A stretch of 64,000 nt of DNA from Mytilus edulis (taxonomy: Eukaryota; Mollusca; Bivalvia; Mytilida; Mytilidae). The position numbers and the translations under genes are program-made. The stretch is taken from assembly GCF_963676685.1 (NCBI RefSeq), contig NC_092352.1, positions 25,191,117 to 25,255,116 of the forward strand, written 5' to 3'. A model generated the notes under the pieces. It searched no databases and had not been told where the DNA came from. It worked only from the letters and a program-made list of their open reading frames with translations. The first letter of the stretch is position 1, and every line of letters begins with the position of its first letter. Shown here in pieces: positions 23,490 through 34,753 of the stretch.

Positions 23490-23671
23490 TCAGTTCCTTA
23501 ATTTTGCTCTGAGTTTGTATTCTGCAGGAAAGAAGATAACTCCAAACATTCTTTTCTTAGCGGGTGGTCCCGATCCATCAGGTGGCAAAAATTTAAACTT
23601 TCTCACAAGGGAAACGATGGTTAAAAATAACTCTTGCCGGGCCAACACTTCTCCAGGGCAGCTTCTTTTGC
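23490..23671 (-). CDS. Cytochrome P450, exon 4 (heme-binding loop to stop)
   Basis: Last coding exon of the P450 that starts at 34753. A TTATTCTAG acceptor is followed by GC, completing Gly439 with the G left from exon 3, then KRSCPGEVLARQELFL. Across the junction the heme signature reads FSLGKRSCPGE, with Cys443 as the thiolate ligand. The C-terminus (FKFLPPDGSGPP...FFPAEYKL) has the usual beta-strand pattern of CYP2-type enzymes, and the stop is at 23490-23492. Total coding length is 352+519+444+182 nt = 498 residues plus stop, normal for a microsomal P450. Confidence 0.93.
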
Positions 23672-24234
23672 CTAGAATAAGTAATATACAATATAAAATA
23701 TTACCAATATCACATTCATTCCTTAGCATATGTAGTTGCTAGAACAAATATTCATCCTGTCTCACTGGATACATATCACAGTACAAAATCAACATTGATT
23801 TAGTTTAAACACGTTTACAATTAGTTAAATGTAATGTACACTGGTTTCGCATTAAATATGTTTCTCGGACAAAAGAAGAACCATTATAGTAAAAATACGG
23901 TCTTCAACACGAAGCCTTGGCTCACACCGAAAAGTAAGCTATAAAGGGTCCTAAACATTACTAAATGAAATTATATTGAATTAACCTAAGCTTATATGGC
24001 ATGACATGATTTCTACTATATCTATACCGTCATTTCCTTTCCATACTTCTCGTGTATTTTGAATATCACAAGTACCCTCTTTATTGTATTCCCAAAAATT
24101 CCAATGCGTTAAAAAGGATCGTTGTCTCTTGAAACCATTAATATGCGATTCCTCATGGTTATATCAATAAAATATCAAGATTTAACACATATTATTCGAC
24201 TTTCGATACATACGATTCGCTCGTGTATGTAACA

Positions 24235-25245
24235 ACGTTTTAGATTTTAACGAGAGAAATTTATGTATTACTGAAAAATTATTACACCAGGGTTTTCGAT
24301 ATCACAAACTAGTCAACACTTTTACTAAATTTTATCATCGGTATAAGGACATCATTCGTAAATATAGCTCAACATGCAGACTTTTTATACGTTCAGGTAT
24401 TTCACATCCAATCTTTTATGGAAATATTCTTTATAAAGCACAAAAATTTTAGTATTCACCTCAGCAGCTTACAAAACCTTTTAATAAACTTATTAAGAAG
24501 GGATATAGTTACGATACTGTTGTCAGGTCATTAAAGATTGCATATTTTGGCGTTAATATTGATTCACTTATAGGGTCTTTGCATCGGAACTAAACACATT
24601 TATTTAAAAACCAGTGGTTGGCATGACACGGGTTATGTTCTTCTCATATATGTTATGATGGTAAGATAGTTAACCCCTAACGGGAAGGATTGTGCCTGAT
24701 ATTCATATGATGAAGACGTAATCTTTCAATCAGTTTAATCTAAGTCTGGAGCTGGCATGTCAGTTAACTGCTAGTAGTCTGTTGTTATTTATGTATAATT
24801 GTCATTTTGTTTATTTTCTTTGGTTACATCTTCTGGCATCGGACTCGGACTTCTCTTGAACTGAATTTTAATGTGCGTGTTGTTATGCGTTTACTTTTCT
24901 ACATTGGCTAGAGGTATAGGGGGAGGATTAAGATCTCATAAACATGTTGAACCCCGTCGCATTTTTTGCGCCTGTCCCAATTCAGGAGCCTCTGGCCTTT
25001 GTTAGTCTTGTATTATTTTTAATTTTAGTCTCTTGTGTACAATTTGGAGTTTAGTATGGCGTTCATATTCACTGAAATGATATATATATTTGTTTAGGGG
25101 CCAGCTGAAGAACGCCCCCGGGTGCGGGAATTGTTCGCTGCATTGAAGACCTGTTGGTAACCTTCTGCTGTTGTCTGTTCTATGGTCGGGTTGTTGTCTC
25201 TTTGACACATTTGCCATATATATTCTCAATTTTATTTCTCATGGT
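24235..25245 (+). mobile_element. Truncated retroelement family B in P450 intron 3
   Basis: The plus strand reads a degraded RT C-terminal region (KLLHQGFRYHKLVNTFTKFY, then FYGNILYKAQKF and a stop) followed by a long 3' tail with 'ctggagctggcatgtcagtt', 'ggggccagctgaagaacgcc' and 'cgggttgttgtctctttgac'. It is 5'-truncated and dead. The tail defines family B, whose fragments recur at 8262, 11465, 17155, 17725, 35735, 42490, 51880 and 58690. Placement near Penelope-like RTs is by motif memory. Confidence 0.75.
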
Positions 25246-25615
25246 TTGTTTTTCGTTATTGTTTTATCATGTGGCGATTTACATTTTCAGAATCTATACA
25301 AGTCATGTATGCAGGCAGAGTTTTTTATTTGCACCTATACCACATTTTCTGATATCTTTTGTCGTTTTATGATTTACTGTTGTGTATGTGGTTTGGTTAC
25401 TGTTGTTTATAGCTATGAGTATGTTAAAACATAAAATTAAAGCTAAGAAGAATACAGTAAGATTTTTCGCAGTAACCAATAAGATTAAGAATGAAATCGA
25501 AGAATGCGTCAAGGAGACAACACACCGACTAAAAAGCAGCTAAAACGCTACCAGTGTGTCAACACAGCGAAAAATTGAAGAGTGTTATATGCCTTCTACT
25601 TTTTCTTTTACATAC

Positions 25616-26059
25616 CTAACGAAAACGGTACATTCAATTTGGTCATCGATGTAGATATTTTAGATCCCTCTAAGAATCTATCTGGTATAAAATCTTCTGG
25701 GTCAGGATAAATGTTCTTATCAAAAAGTACAGAATCCAAACTTGGGTAGATAACAGTCTCAGCAGGGATTTTATACCCTTGGAATTTAACATCAACCCGA
25801 GAAGACCTTGGAGCAGACAATGGTCCCACATTCGATACCCGCATGGTTTCGTTGCAAACAGCGTCACAGTAAGGCATATTCAATCTGTCATTCATATCAG
25901 GAGGGCGTTCTAGTCCAATAACGTCTTGAATTTCAAGAAACATTCTTTCCTGTATTTCAGGTTTGCAAATAAGATGGAGAATTGCCCATCGTGTGTTTGT
26001 GGCTGTAGTGTCAGTTCCTGCCAACAAAAAATCACGGCATATTCTTACAAGCTGTCGTT
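25616..26059 (-). CDS. Cytochrome P450, exon 3 (I-helix, ExxR, PDRF)
   Basis: A 444-nt exon with a TTTGTAG acceptor and GTATGT donor, phase 1 on both sides. It holds the I-helix oxygen-activation motif AGTDTT (residues 304-309), the K-helix ExxR (Glu361-Arg364), and the meander PDPEDFIPDRF (409-419) in place of the common PERF. All three are the conserved parts of a monooxygenase that uses NADPH-P450 reductase at the ER membrane. Substrate cannot be told from sequence; bivalve CYP2-clan members handle lipids or xenobiotics. No lesion is seen. Confidence 0.93.
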
Positions 26060-26299
26060 CTACAAATAAGAAAAGTACAGAAATATTTTTAAACGTAGGT
26101 CTTCTTTCATAGTTTAGAAAGTTGTAACACGCATACTAAAAATATCATAAGTATAAAGTTTAACAAATTCTTAGAGCTATGAGCTATCTCTTGAACATTA
26201 TCATATTCGAATCATAACGTGAGTCAAAAACATTTTTACACACAATAAAATAAAAGAAGTATAAATAAGTGCTCCACTTAGGTTTTAAACATTTTTATT

Positions 26300-26990
26300 G
26301 ACTACCAAGGATATTTACAAAAAAACTATAAAATTTCAAATAAAGTTTGCAATAACACAGCTACGTGTGGTTTCGTTGAACTTCTGACAACTCATGTCAT
26401 ACTATTTTATATTTAACCAAAATATAACTGTTTCTTTTAAATGTAAAAATGTAAATGACATTAAATCAAAACCAAAATTAAATATAAGTAAGGCTGTGTG
26501 GTTTTTTTTCTACGGAACGGATTATTGGTAAAAAAATGTTTATTTATGTATAAATCTTTACGATGATATGAGTTTATGGATCATATTTGTTTGGGCATGA
26601 CCACATGAAACGTTGTGTTGCATATAGTACTATGCAATAGCAGAGTCTATAATCCCTTTCTATAAGGAATTGCCAAAACAATGAGTTGGAAAGTAAGTAA
26701 CCATAATATGAAATAATTTGCATTTATTCAATGTTTTAGGCAGAATGGTTTGCATTCATAAAAAATTTTGGCAGAGTTTGGTTACTACTATACTAAATCA
26801 AAGATTAATAGTTATTATTACATCTTTTATGTAAACTATTGTCAAGTATGAATTTTAAAGTTGCACATACCTCGATTTAAGACACTTACGTCGTTAATAT
26901 GAATTACAAATCTCACATTTGAATTAAGAAGATAAAAGATTAAATGTTATATGGTTACGTTGAAATTTTTTTTAGTCAAAGAGTCAAGAA
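26300..26990. other. P450 intron 2, nothing recognised
   Basis: AT-rich intronic DNA with no feature I can support. Confidence 0.5.
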
Positions 26991-26999
26991 TTCGCATAG

Positions 27000-27180
27000 G
27001 TACCAGGATTATAATTTAATACGACTGACGCGCGTTTCGTTTACATAAGACTCATCGGTGATGCTCAGATCAAAAAAGTTATAAAGCCAAACAAGTGAAA
27101 AGTTGAAGAGCATTGAGGACACAAAATTTCAAAAAGTTGTGTCAAATACGGCTAAGGTAATCTTTTCCTGGGATAAGAAA
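27000..27180 (-). repeat. Dispersed repeat (gcgcgtttcgtt / taatcctggtacc family)
   Basis: Reads 'taccaggattataatttaat', 'gacgcgcgtttcgtttacat', 'gagcattgaggac', 'tcctgggataag' and matches, inverted, the tandem copies at 54110-54845 and the copy at 29180-29370. It lies in P450 intron 2. Confidence 0.8.
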
Positions 27181-27324
27181 ATCCTTAGTTTTTCGCAAAA
27201 ATATATTATTCATTATGTTCCATGACAACGTTTACGAGTTGACACTATGAGTGAAACTAGTTTTTCCTCGTTGTATGTTCACCACTCACTTTAAGAAAAA
27301 AAAATGAAAATCTAATACAACTTA

Positions 27325-28137
27325 AAAACAAGAATGTGTCCATAGTACACGGATGCCCCACTCCCATTTTCATTTTCTATGTTCAGTAGACCGTGAAATT
27401 GGGATCGAAAATATAATTTTGCAATTAAATTAGAAAGATCATATCATAGGGAATGTGTTTACTAAGTTTAAAGTTGATTGGACTTCAACTTCATCAAAAA
27501 CTACCATGACCAAAAACTTTAACCTGAAACTCCCACTTTCATTTTCTATGTTCAGTGGACCATGAAATTGGGGTCAAAAGTGTAATTGGGCTTTAAAATT
27601 AGAAAGATCATATCATAAGCAACAAGTGTACTAAGTTTCAATTTGATTGGACTTCAGCTTCATCAAAAACTACCTTGACCAAAACTTTAACCTGAAACTC
27701 CCATTTTCTATTTCTATGTTCAGTGGACCATGAAATTGGTGTCAAAAGTGTAATTGGGCTTTAAAATTAGAAAGATCATATCATAAGCAACGAGTGTACT
27801 AAGTTTCAAGTTGATTGGACTTCAGCCTCATCAAAAACTACCTTGACCAAAAACTTTAACCTGAAACTCCCACTTTCATTTACTATGTTCAGTGGACCGT
27901 GAAATTGGGGTCAAAAGTCTAATTTGGCTTTAAAATTAGAAAGATCATATCATAAGCAACAAGTGTACTAAGTTTCAAGTTGATTGGACTTCAGCTTCAT
28001 CAAATACTACCTTGACCAAAAACTTTAACCTGAAGTCGGACGAACGAACGAACGGACGGACGGACGGACGGACGGACGAACGAACGGAGCCACAGACCAG
28101 AAAACATAATCCCCCTCTACTATCGTAGGTGGGGCAT
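27325..28137. mobile_element. Pearl-like element: ~175-bp tandem core plus ACGG microsatellite
   Basis: Four head-to-tail copies of a ~175-bp unit ('attttctatgttcagtggac', 'gaaattggggtcaaaagtgt', 'aaagatcatatcataagcaa', 'gattggacttcagcttcatc') are followed by a (GACG)n run at about 28035-28085 and a terminal 'tactatcgtaggtggggcat'. Bivalve pearl/CvE-type elements have this plan and are thought to be non-autonomous Helitron relatives. It lies in P450 intron 2, ending about 25 bases before the exon 2 donor. Confidence 0.75.
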
Positions 28138-28160
28138 AAAAATGGAAGAACAATTCTTAC

Positions 28161-28679
28161 CTGAGTATACAGAATCTTTTTCGTTTTGTCGCTTCTTCAT
28201 CTCAGATAAATAAGCATCAGCATAATCGACTAGATTATTTTCATCAAATGTTTGCTTATGCTCATCAAGACATTTCTGGACAAATGCGTCTAACTTTCTT
28301 TCGACGTCCAATAATCTTTTAGCATGGAAAAGATCTCCAGGGAATGATTCCAAAACTGGTATCGCGTCTAATATTCCAGAAAATTCGGAGTCTGTTAGAT
28401 GCTCGTGTAGCATATCTCTGATTTTCATCATTTGTGGGTCATCATAATCAAAACGACGATTGAACACAATAGATGTTACAATGTTAGAAAAAACACCTTG
28501 AATAAGTGGTTTCAATGTAAACATTTCGCCTTTAGTGTTTTCAATTGTTTTTAATAAAATTGTCACCTCTTCAAGGATTTTGTCCTGCAGGCTGCGTTTT
28601 CCTAATCCGAAATCCTTCAATGTCTTTTGAGTAAAAAATCTGCTTTCTTTCCACAAAAGACCACTAGATCCAATAATTC
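28161..28679 (-). CDS. Cytochrome P450, exon 2 (C- to H-helix region)
   Basis: A 519-nt exon with a TTTGTTTCAG acceptor and GTAAGA donor. The first two bases complete Gly118 with the G from exon 1. It includes the C-helix LLWKES-R (Trp127, Arg131), where both residues contact heme propionates in the family, and a typical CYP2 body (NIVTSIVFNRRFDYDD; FVQKCLDEHKQTFD). The longer open frame running to 28869 is intron read-through upstream of the acceptor and is not coding. Phases match both neighbouring exons. Confidence 0.92.
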
Positions 28680-28899
28680 CTGAAACAAAATAAAAACATT
28701 GCACAAGGTCATATTTTTCTCGAACCGTCAATGACGTCTTTACACGATATCCATTGTATGTTACATGTGTACTGAAATCATACCACGTCTCTTTATTTTT
28801 ATACTTACTAAAGCAAAACATTTTAATCGTCTTTGAATATATTGTGATAGGTAACAAAACATTGTCCATCGATTAATTAGATTTTGTTACTAGGGTAAT

Positions 28900-29370
28900 T
28901 TAAGGCAACAGTAGTATACCGCTGTTCAAAACTCATAAATCCATGGACAAAAAACAAAATCGGGGTAACAAACTAAAACCGAGGGAAACGCATTAAATAT
29001 AAGAGGAGAACAATGACACAGCATTAAAATGTAACAGACATACACACATAAACGGACCAAGCACCAGACAAAACCCTATGAGAACAATAAATAAACGTAA
29101 AACTGTTGCAGATCTGTCTTGTAAACATATTGATATTGATTAGTATATTTTTGGCTCATAAAGCGGTGTGCTTTAAGACTATTTCACCAGGATGTACACC
29201 AATCTATTGTGAATCAAGAAACATTGTTATAATTTGGATCCTCAATGCTCTTCAACTTTGTATTTATTTGGCTTTTTAACTTTTTTGATATGAGCGTCAC
29301 TGATGAGTCTTATGTAGACGAAACGCGCGTCTGGCGTATAAAATTATAATCCTGGTACTTTTGATTTCTA
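28900..29370. repeat. Two dispersed repeats in P450 intron 1
   Basis: 28905-29100 has 'gcaacagtagtataccgctg' and 'aatataagaggagaac', shared with 39065-39200. 29180-29370 is the 'cgaaacgcgcgtctggcgta' family (compare 54110-54845). Confidence 0.7.
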
Positions 29371-29594
29371 TTATAACTGCAGAGTTATTTTCAATATATA
29401 TAAGGAGCCACACGACACTTTAGAGTTCCAATAAGATTGTCTTTATGGAAAAGTATACAACATATGTACAGTGCCCTAACTTGTTTACATCATCTTTTTT
29501 CTCTGGTGAATAGCAATGTAACCCCCTCGTCTTATTTGTATATTTTGGAAAAGGTTCATGTGGTGATTGGCATATTGTGTTACAATAAACTCAT

Positions 29595-29830
29595 CATATA
29601 AACCAGGATTAAATTTTATATTTACACCAGACACGCGTTTCGTCTACAAAATACTCATCAGTGACGCTCGAATCCAAAAATAGTTAATAAGGCCAAAATA
29701 AAGCACGAAGTTGAAAAGCATTAAGGACCGAAATTCTTAAAAGTTTTGCCAAATACGGCTAAGGTTATCCACACCTGAGATAGGAAAGCCTTAGTATTTC
29801 AAAAATTCCAAATTTTGCAAACAGTTAATT
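29595..29830 (-). repeat. Dispersed repeat (gcgtttcgtctac family)
   Basis: Inverted relative to 29180-29370, so the two copies in this intron face each other about 250 bp apart. Contains 'aaatactcatcagtgacgct' and 'gccaaatacggctaaggtta'. Confidence 0.7.
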
Positions 29831-29924
29831 TATAAATATGACCATATCAATGATAATTCATGTCAACACAGAAGTAATTGTTAATGTACTTGTAATTAAT
29901 ATGGTTTTGGGAATCGTTTATCGG

Positions 29925-30190
29925 AATTTGACTATTTACCGAATTTGTTTTCACATAAGCAACACGACTAGTGCCACATGTGGAGCAGGATCTGCTAATC
30001 TTTCCGGGGCACCTGAGATCACCCCTAGTTTTTGGTGGGGTTTGTGTTGCTAATTCTATAGTTTTCTATGTTGTGTCATGTGTACTATTGTTTGTCTGTT
30101 TGTCTTTTTTTCATTTTTAGCCATGGCGTTGTCAGTTTATTTTCGATTTATGAGTTTGGTATCTTTTGTCCCTCTTTTATCAATCTACAA
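29925..30190 (+). mobile_element. 3' tail of retroelement family A
   Basis: Matches 48455-48720 and 52675-52945: 'cacataagcaacacgac', 'gccacatgtggagcaggatc', 'cccctagtttttggtggggt', ending in 'tatcttttgtccctctttta'. A 5'-truncated insertion without RT coding, in P450 intron 1. Confidence 0.8.
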
Positions 30191-31470
30191 CATTTCCGTG
30201 AATTCTTTAATGTCTTAACATGTTTCCTCTAAGTGAACCTGGTTCCTGGTGGAAACATGAACCAATGCAATACTGAGAGCATTATACGTTTGTCTTTGAT
30301 AATCGGGGGAAATCGAGAAAAATGTCCCTTCGCGGATAACAAAACATATCGTTTGATGTGTTTGTGATTTTGATTTTACCATTTGATTAAGGACTTGCCG
30401 TTTTGAATTTTCCTCGGAGTTTAGTATGTTTGTGATTTTACTTTAATACATGTAGATACGTAGATATAGAAAAGTGGTGTAGATTAAATATGATGAGATA
30501 AACAGATTAAAATTCAAAATTCATAAATGGGCTTACAATCTGTGTCAACACTATGTATGTACAAATTCTATTTTAATATTTTTAATCAGGTTGACTTACT
30601 GTACCTGAACTTTAGTCCTTGACTGTGTTCTGAACATATGGGGCATTTTAATCAAAGCTGTCCTACGCAATGTCATAAGACCAATGTTAGATTGCAATGA
30701 CACCATTATAGACAGGAAGATAGGTTGAATATTTGAAAAGAATATAGATACAAATTATACTTTAAACGATATTAATAGATGATATTTGACATAACTGTCT
30801 GCAAGACAGTTGATGACATTTTCCTGTATAAATTGTGAATATCATTCAATGATTAAAACAAAAATGGAAAAAAAGTCAAAGATTTGCTACAAAGCCAAAA
30901 AGCAACAATACTCGTTAACAGCAAAATGCAATGACCGTGACTAACGTGTATTCTAGTAAAAGTTACAATCCAGTGAGTAACGATTTAACCAAGGCTTTTC
31001 AATTACTATATGGCTAAATTACTCTTCTACACTATTAACTCCATTTACTGCATTTCAACTACAAAGACCACATCCTACTCTAGCATATAACCAAACTTCA
31101 CGACGTAATGATGCCATGCGGAAAGGCATGCGAACATAAGTGGAAGCAATTGATAAATTTTTCGTATCAGCCCCTAAGCATCTTTTTCAGAAAATGTGAT
31201 ATTTACGTAAATTTGATGCTTTTGTGATGCAGTGAAAATTAAAAGTTATAAACTCTTTATTAATAATTATAACAAGCATATCAATCAAGATACAGACAAA
31301 GACAATAGAATATGATTATGATTTTTATCACAAATAACATGCAAACAAGAATAAGAGAGAAATAAGTCTACAAAGGATGATAGGTCAGATTTAAAAAAAA
31401 ATTGTTAATACCATTAATTTTGTATTATTTTTTTTTATGTTTTAATGCTGTCAAAAAAGAATATAAGTTA
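30190..31470. other. P450 intron 1, little recognised
   Basis: 30360-30445 carries the 'ttttcctcggagtttagtat' dispersed-repeat fragment (also 55080, and inverted at 17500 and 38580). The rest shows no gene or known repeat. Confidence 0.5.
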
Positions 31471-31474
31471 AGTT

Positions 31475-31669
31475 CTACTTCATCGCTCTTATCGTTTCAA
31501 ATAAAAAAGTCAGATAATCACTGAATTCATATATTAATTGCAAGTCATCAATTGACATTATCGAGTCTAAAAGATCCTCTTTTTGCAATCTTTCCATTTC
31601 TGAAACTAGTATTACCCGATTAACATGTCTCGGTGTAACAACTGTTGACATAGAAACACAATCAATCAA
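31475..31669 (-). CDS. Small unrecognised open frame in P450 intron 1
   Basis: 64 codons; the part from Met7 is acidic and helix-like (SEMERLQKEDLLDSIMSIDD, then LQLIYEFSDYLTFLFETIRA). Amino-acid make-up looks more protein-like than neighbouring frames, but no promoter, splice signal or homologue is visible. It could be an exon remnant or chance. Confidence 0.15.
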   Translation of the reverse strand: MIDCVSMSTVVTPRHVNRVILVSEMERLQKEDLLDSIMSIDDLQLIYEFSDYLTFLFETIRAMK

Positions 31670-32258
31670 ACAAATTACATATTTACTGACATGAGATAAT
31701 GTTATTCAAACGTTGGTTATTACATATAAGTAAAGTCTAATTAATAATGATCTGAAATCTTGTCCTCGTCCATGAAGTTTGAAAGATATAACGATACAGA
31801 TATATGATGATAATTCGCACAATAACGTTTTTATCTGTAAGAAAACTCTGTTTACTATTATGGTTACGTGTATGATGCTAGCAGATATTTTGACGATGAA
31901 TTCTTTGTAATAAATCCTGATCTTTCTGAATATGCATACGAAATTAATCCACTTCATCACACTCTTATCAAAATCAACGTTAAAATCAATCGTTGTCCCT
32001 TTTTACACTTGCTAATTTAGAATACCCAACATGAAAACAATACGTTAAATAACTTCATTCGTTTGAAGTGCTTTTCTGGATTTACCATAATTAGGAATGG
32101 TCAAAGCTTAATAGAATGTATAAGAATTAGTTTTGTTATTACTCATGTCGGTATCGAAGTTCTAACCACTGAGCTGATGGTACCCTTTTACACTAAAACT
32201 ACTCAGAGTCTGAAATGCCAGACGTTGTGCTCGACAAGTGAAATCAAGCACACATTTT

Positions 32259-32335
32259 AAAAGAGGGACGAAAGATACCAAACTGACAGTCAAACTCATA
32301 AATCAAAAACAAACTGACAACGCCATGGCTATAAA
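32259..32335 (-). mobile_element. 77-bp stub of retroelement family A tail
   Basis: The reverse complement of 'aaaagagggacgaaagatac' to 'gacaacgccatggct' equals the last ~77 bp of the family A tail (compare 30115-30185). Extreme 5' truncation with an intact 3' end. Confidence 0.8.
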
Positions 32336-33500
32336 TGGAATTTCATCAAACTATATAGCTATCTCAGTTATATATTGATCTTACTGAATCCCATGTCGTT
32401 TTGTAGTTTGGTGTATTGCTGTCAAATTTAAGGATTAAATAAATCTAGATAAAAAACCTAGAATTTGCATTTCGGACTAAAGTTAGATAGTACATTCTTT
32501 TTACAAATTTTTTTATTACTTTTTCAAATTAATTTGGATTTTCAGCAAACTGTACACCTATCTCAGTTATATATTGGCCTTACTGAATTCCAAGTTGTTG
32601 TGTTGTTTGGTATATTGCTGTCAAATTTAAGTTTTTTTTAAATTAATCAAGGTAAAACAAAAAGCTAGAATTTATGTTAACATTAAATTCAGATAGTACA
32701 CTTAAATTTTTTTTCTAACTTTTTCAAATTAACTTTGATTTTCATCAAACTATACAGCTATCTCAGTTATATACTGATCTTACTGAATCCCATGTTGTTA
32801 TGTATGTTGGTGTATTGCTGTCAAATTTAAGGATTGAATTAATCTAGGTTCAAAAAGGTTAAAGAAATTATCAAAATTGTTCTTATTCTGGTGTGAGGTA
32901 TAAAGCAATACCTCCTGCATGGGTCAAACTCATTAAATAGATCACACGTACCAGAGTGTATTCAATTCTAAATAATGTTCATTCAAAATTGCAACATCCT
33001 GGTAAACTTAAATCGCAAGGCCTTTTGAATTCAATAGATAAATAATACAAGAGTTTAAGAAAAGTAGGGCTTTCTTTTTACCTGTAAAACACACATATAC
33101 TGATGTAATTACACATTATTAAAGTGCTTTTTGTATGCGATGACTATTCTAGTTTTAACAAAACAAAGTTGTCATTTTTTAAATTTTATAACTTTTTTCA
33201 AATCAACTTAGATTTTCATTGCACTGTTCAGCTATCTTTTTTTATATATTTATCTTACAAAATACCAGGTTGTTTTGTATTTTGATGTATTGCCGTCAAG
33301 TTTGGGGACTTAGTTTATAGGTAGGAAAAGGCTCAAATGTTCAGTTTTGACAAAATTCAGATAGATGCCTATAATTTAAATATTTAAATTTGACAGCCAT
33401 AAACCAAATAATTTGTTTTTTGTAAGATAAATAAATAATGAATATAGCAGTGGATTTTGATGAAAATCCAAGTTGCTTTGAAATAGTTATAATTTTTTAA
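32335..33500. repeat. ~200-bp tandem repeat with an inverted partial copy
   Basis: Three direct units start near 32335, 32540 and 32740 ('tttcatcaaactatatagct', 'atctcagttatatattgatc', 'ggtgtattgctgtcaaattt'). A fourth, more diverged, is at 33195-33310, and an inverted partial copy runs from about 33380 to 33500 ('aatttgacagccataaacca'). Mobile-element origin is likely but not identified. In P450 intron 1. Confidence 0.75.
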
Positions 33501-33509
33501 GACTGAAAA

Positions 33510-34225
33510 TTCTAGCTTTCTTTACCATGATTAATTAAACCCCAAAATTTGACAATAATATGTCAAACATCATTTCAACCTGTTGTATCTAATATAGTTA
33601 TCCCGCAATGTTAAGTCTTTGAGAGAGTATGACCTTGGTATACTGTAAAGACATTAGATCTACTGTTCAGTAATGTTTGTGGGCCTCTGGTCTTTGTTTT
33701 ATGCCCTTGCAACTCAAAGGTGGAGGGCATATTGTTTTACCCCTGTCCGTCTGTCCGTCCCAATATTGATGTATAGTTATTAAGCTTAACATATCCTAAA
33801 GTTTGAATCCTAGGAAATTTTCACTTTGTTGCTGTTTGTACATGTATATCGACGGTGTGCATGTGTTCAGGATTTTGATTTTTGTTAATATTCGCTCTTT
33901 GAGAGATAGTTGAACTTTGTCACTTTTTGGAATATTTACTTACATAAGAGGATCGTTTTCAGATAACTCCTCTTACAGTTTGAATGCTAGAAAGGTTTCA
34001 CTTTGCTGGCTATTGTACACATATTGAAGATGTGCATGTGGTCAGGATTTGAATTTTATTATTGTTTGCTCTTTTGGGAGATAGTTGAACTTTAACATAT
34101 TGGGGTATAAGCGGTTAAATGATAAAGTTATTGTAAAATAACACTTTATATCTGCGGGTGAATCAATTTTGTCTCCCACCATAAATTCTCAAAGAAAGTC
34201 CTACATTGACTTTGTTATAATACAG
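33510..34225. other. P450 intron 1, no gene seen
   Basis: A weak internal direct repeat (about 33780-33935 and 33960-34100, around 'ttgctcttttgggagatagttgaac') is the only pattern noticed. Confidence 0.5.
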
Positions 34226-34401
34226 TTACTTCAGAGTAGAGTGCGAGGGCATCACTTTGTCTAGTTTTCTTTTATGTTTGTGTATGTATGTGTGTATCAC
34301 TTTGCTACAATCCCATTGATATATATACATATACTTAATTTTATACTGTAATGTACAAAAATAACACAAGATCCGGTCGCGTATTTGCATAATCTGTTTA
34401 C

Positions 34402-34753
34402 CTTGATGTTGTAATAGCCTTGTGAAAAAGAAATTGTCTGGTCTATCACTGAACATGTCACCTTGTTTCACTAAAGCATCCTTTAAATTCTCGTATCCAT
34501 TTATAACTACTATCCAACTCGACCCCAACTTCAAACTGTATATATCACCATACTGTTGTCGTAATTCACGGAAAGCTTCAATCAAATTTTGTTTTCCTGT
34601 GATGGACATCATGTTTCCAACGACTGGCCAGAGACGAGGCCCGGGAGGCATTCCAGACGGACGACGACATTGCTTTATTAGTGTATACGTTATAAGACCG
34701 AACAAAACAAGAAACAAAATTGACGATGCATCAGTGAAAAGAGAAAAATCCAT
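34402..34753 (-). CDS. Cytochrome P450, exon 1 (membrane anchor, proline hinge)
   Basis: First coding exon, 117 codons plus one base, starting at ATG 34753 and ending at a GTAAAC donor (34401). Residues 11-26 form the N-terminal ER membrane anchor (SILFLVLFGLITYTLI), followed by basic residues and the proline-rich hinge MPPGPRLWPVVGN (35-47), then GDIYSLKLGSSWIVVING. The four exons spell a full-length, apparently functional CYP2-clan-like P450. The frame continuing past 34402 is intron. The gene lies on the same strand as the HEPN-like genes, between genes 2 and 3. The name within the CYP2 clan cannot be set from here. Confidence 0.92.

Noticed and set aside
28680-28869. N-terminal extension of P450 exon 2
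   Set aside because: Lies upstream of a strong TTTGTTTCAG acceptor and has no P450 similarity.
34226-34401. C-terminal extension of P450 exon 1
   Set aside because: A GTAAAC donor at 34401 gives perfect phase with exon 2 and completes the W-x3-R region; the extension is intron.
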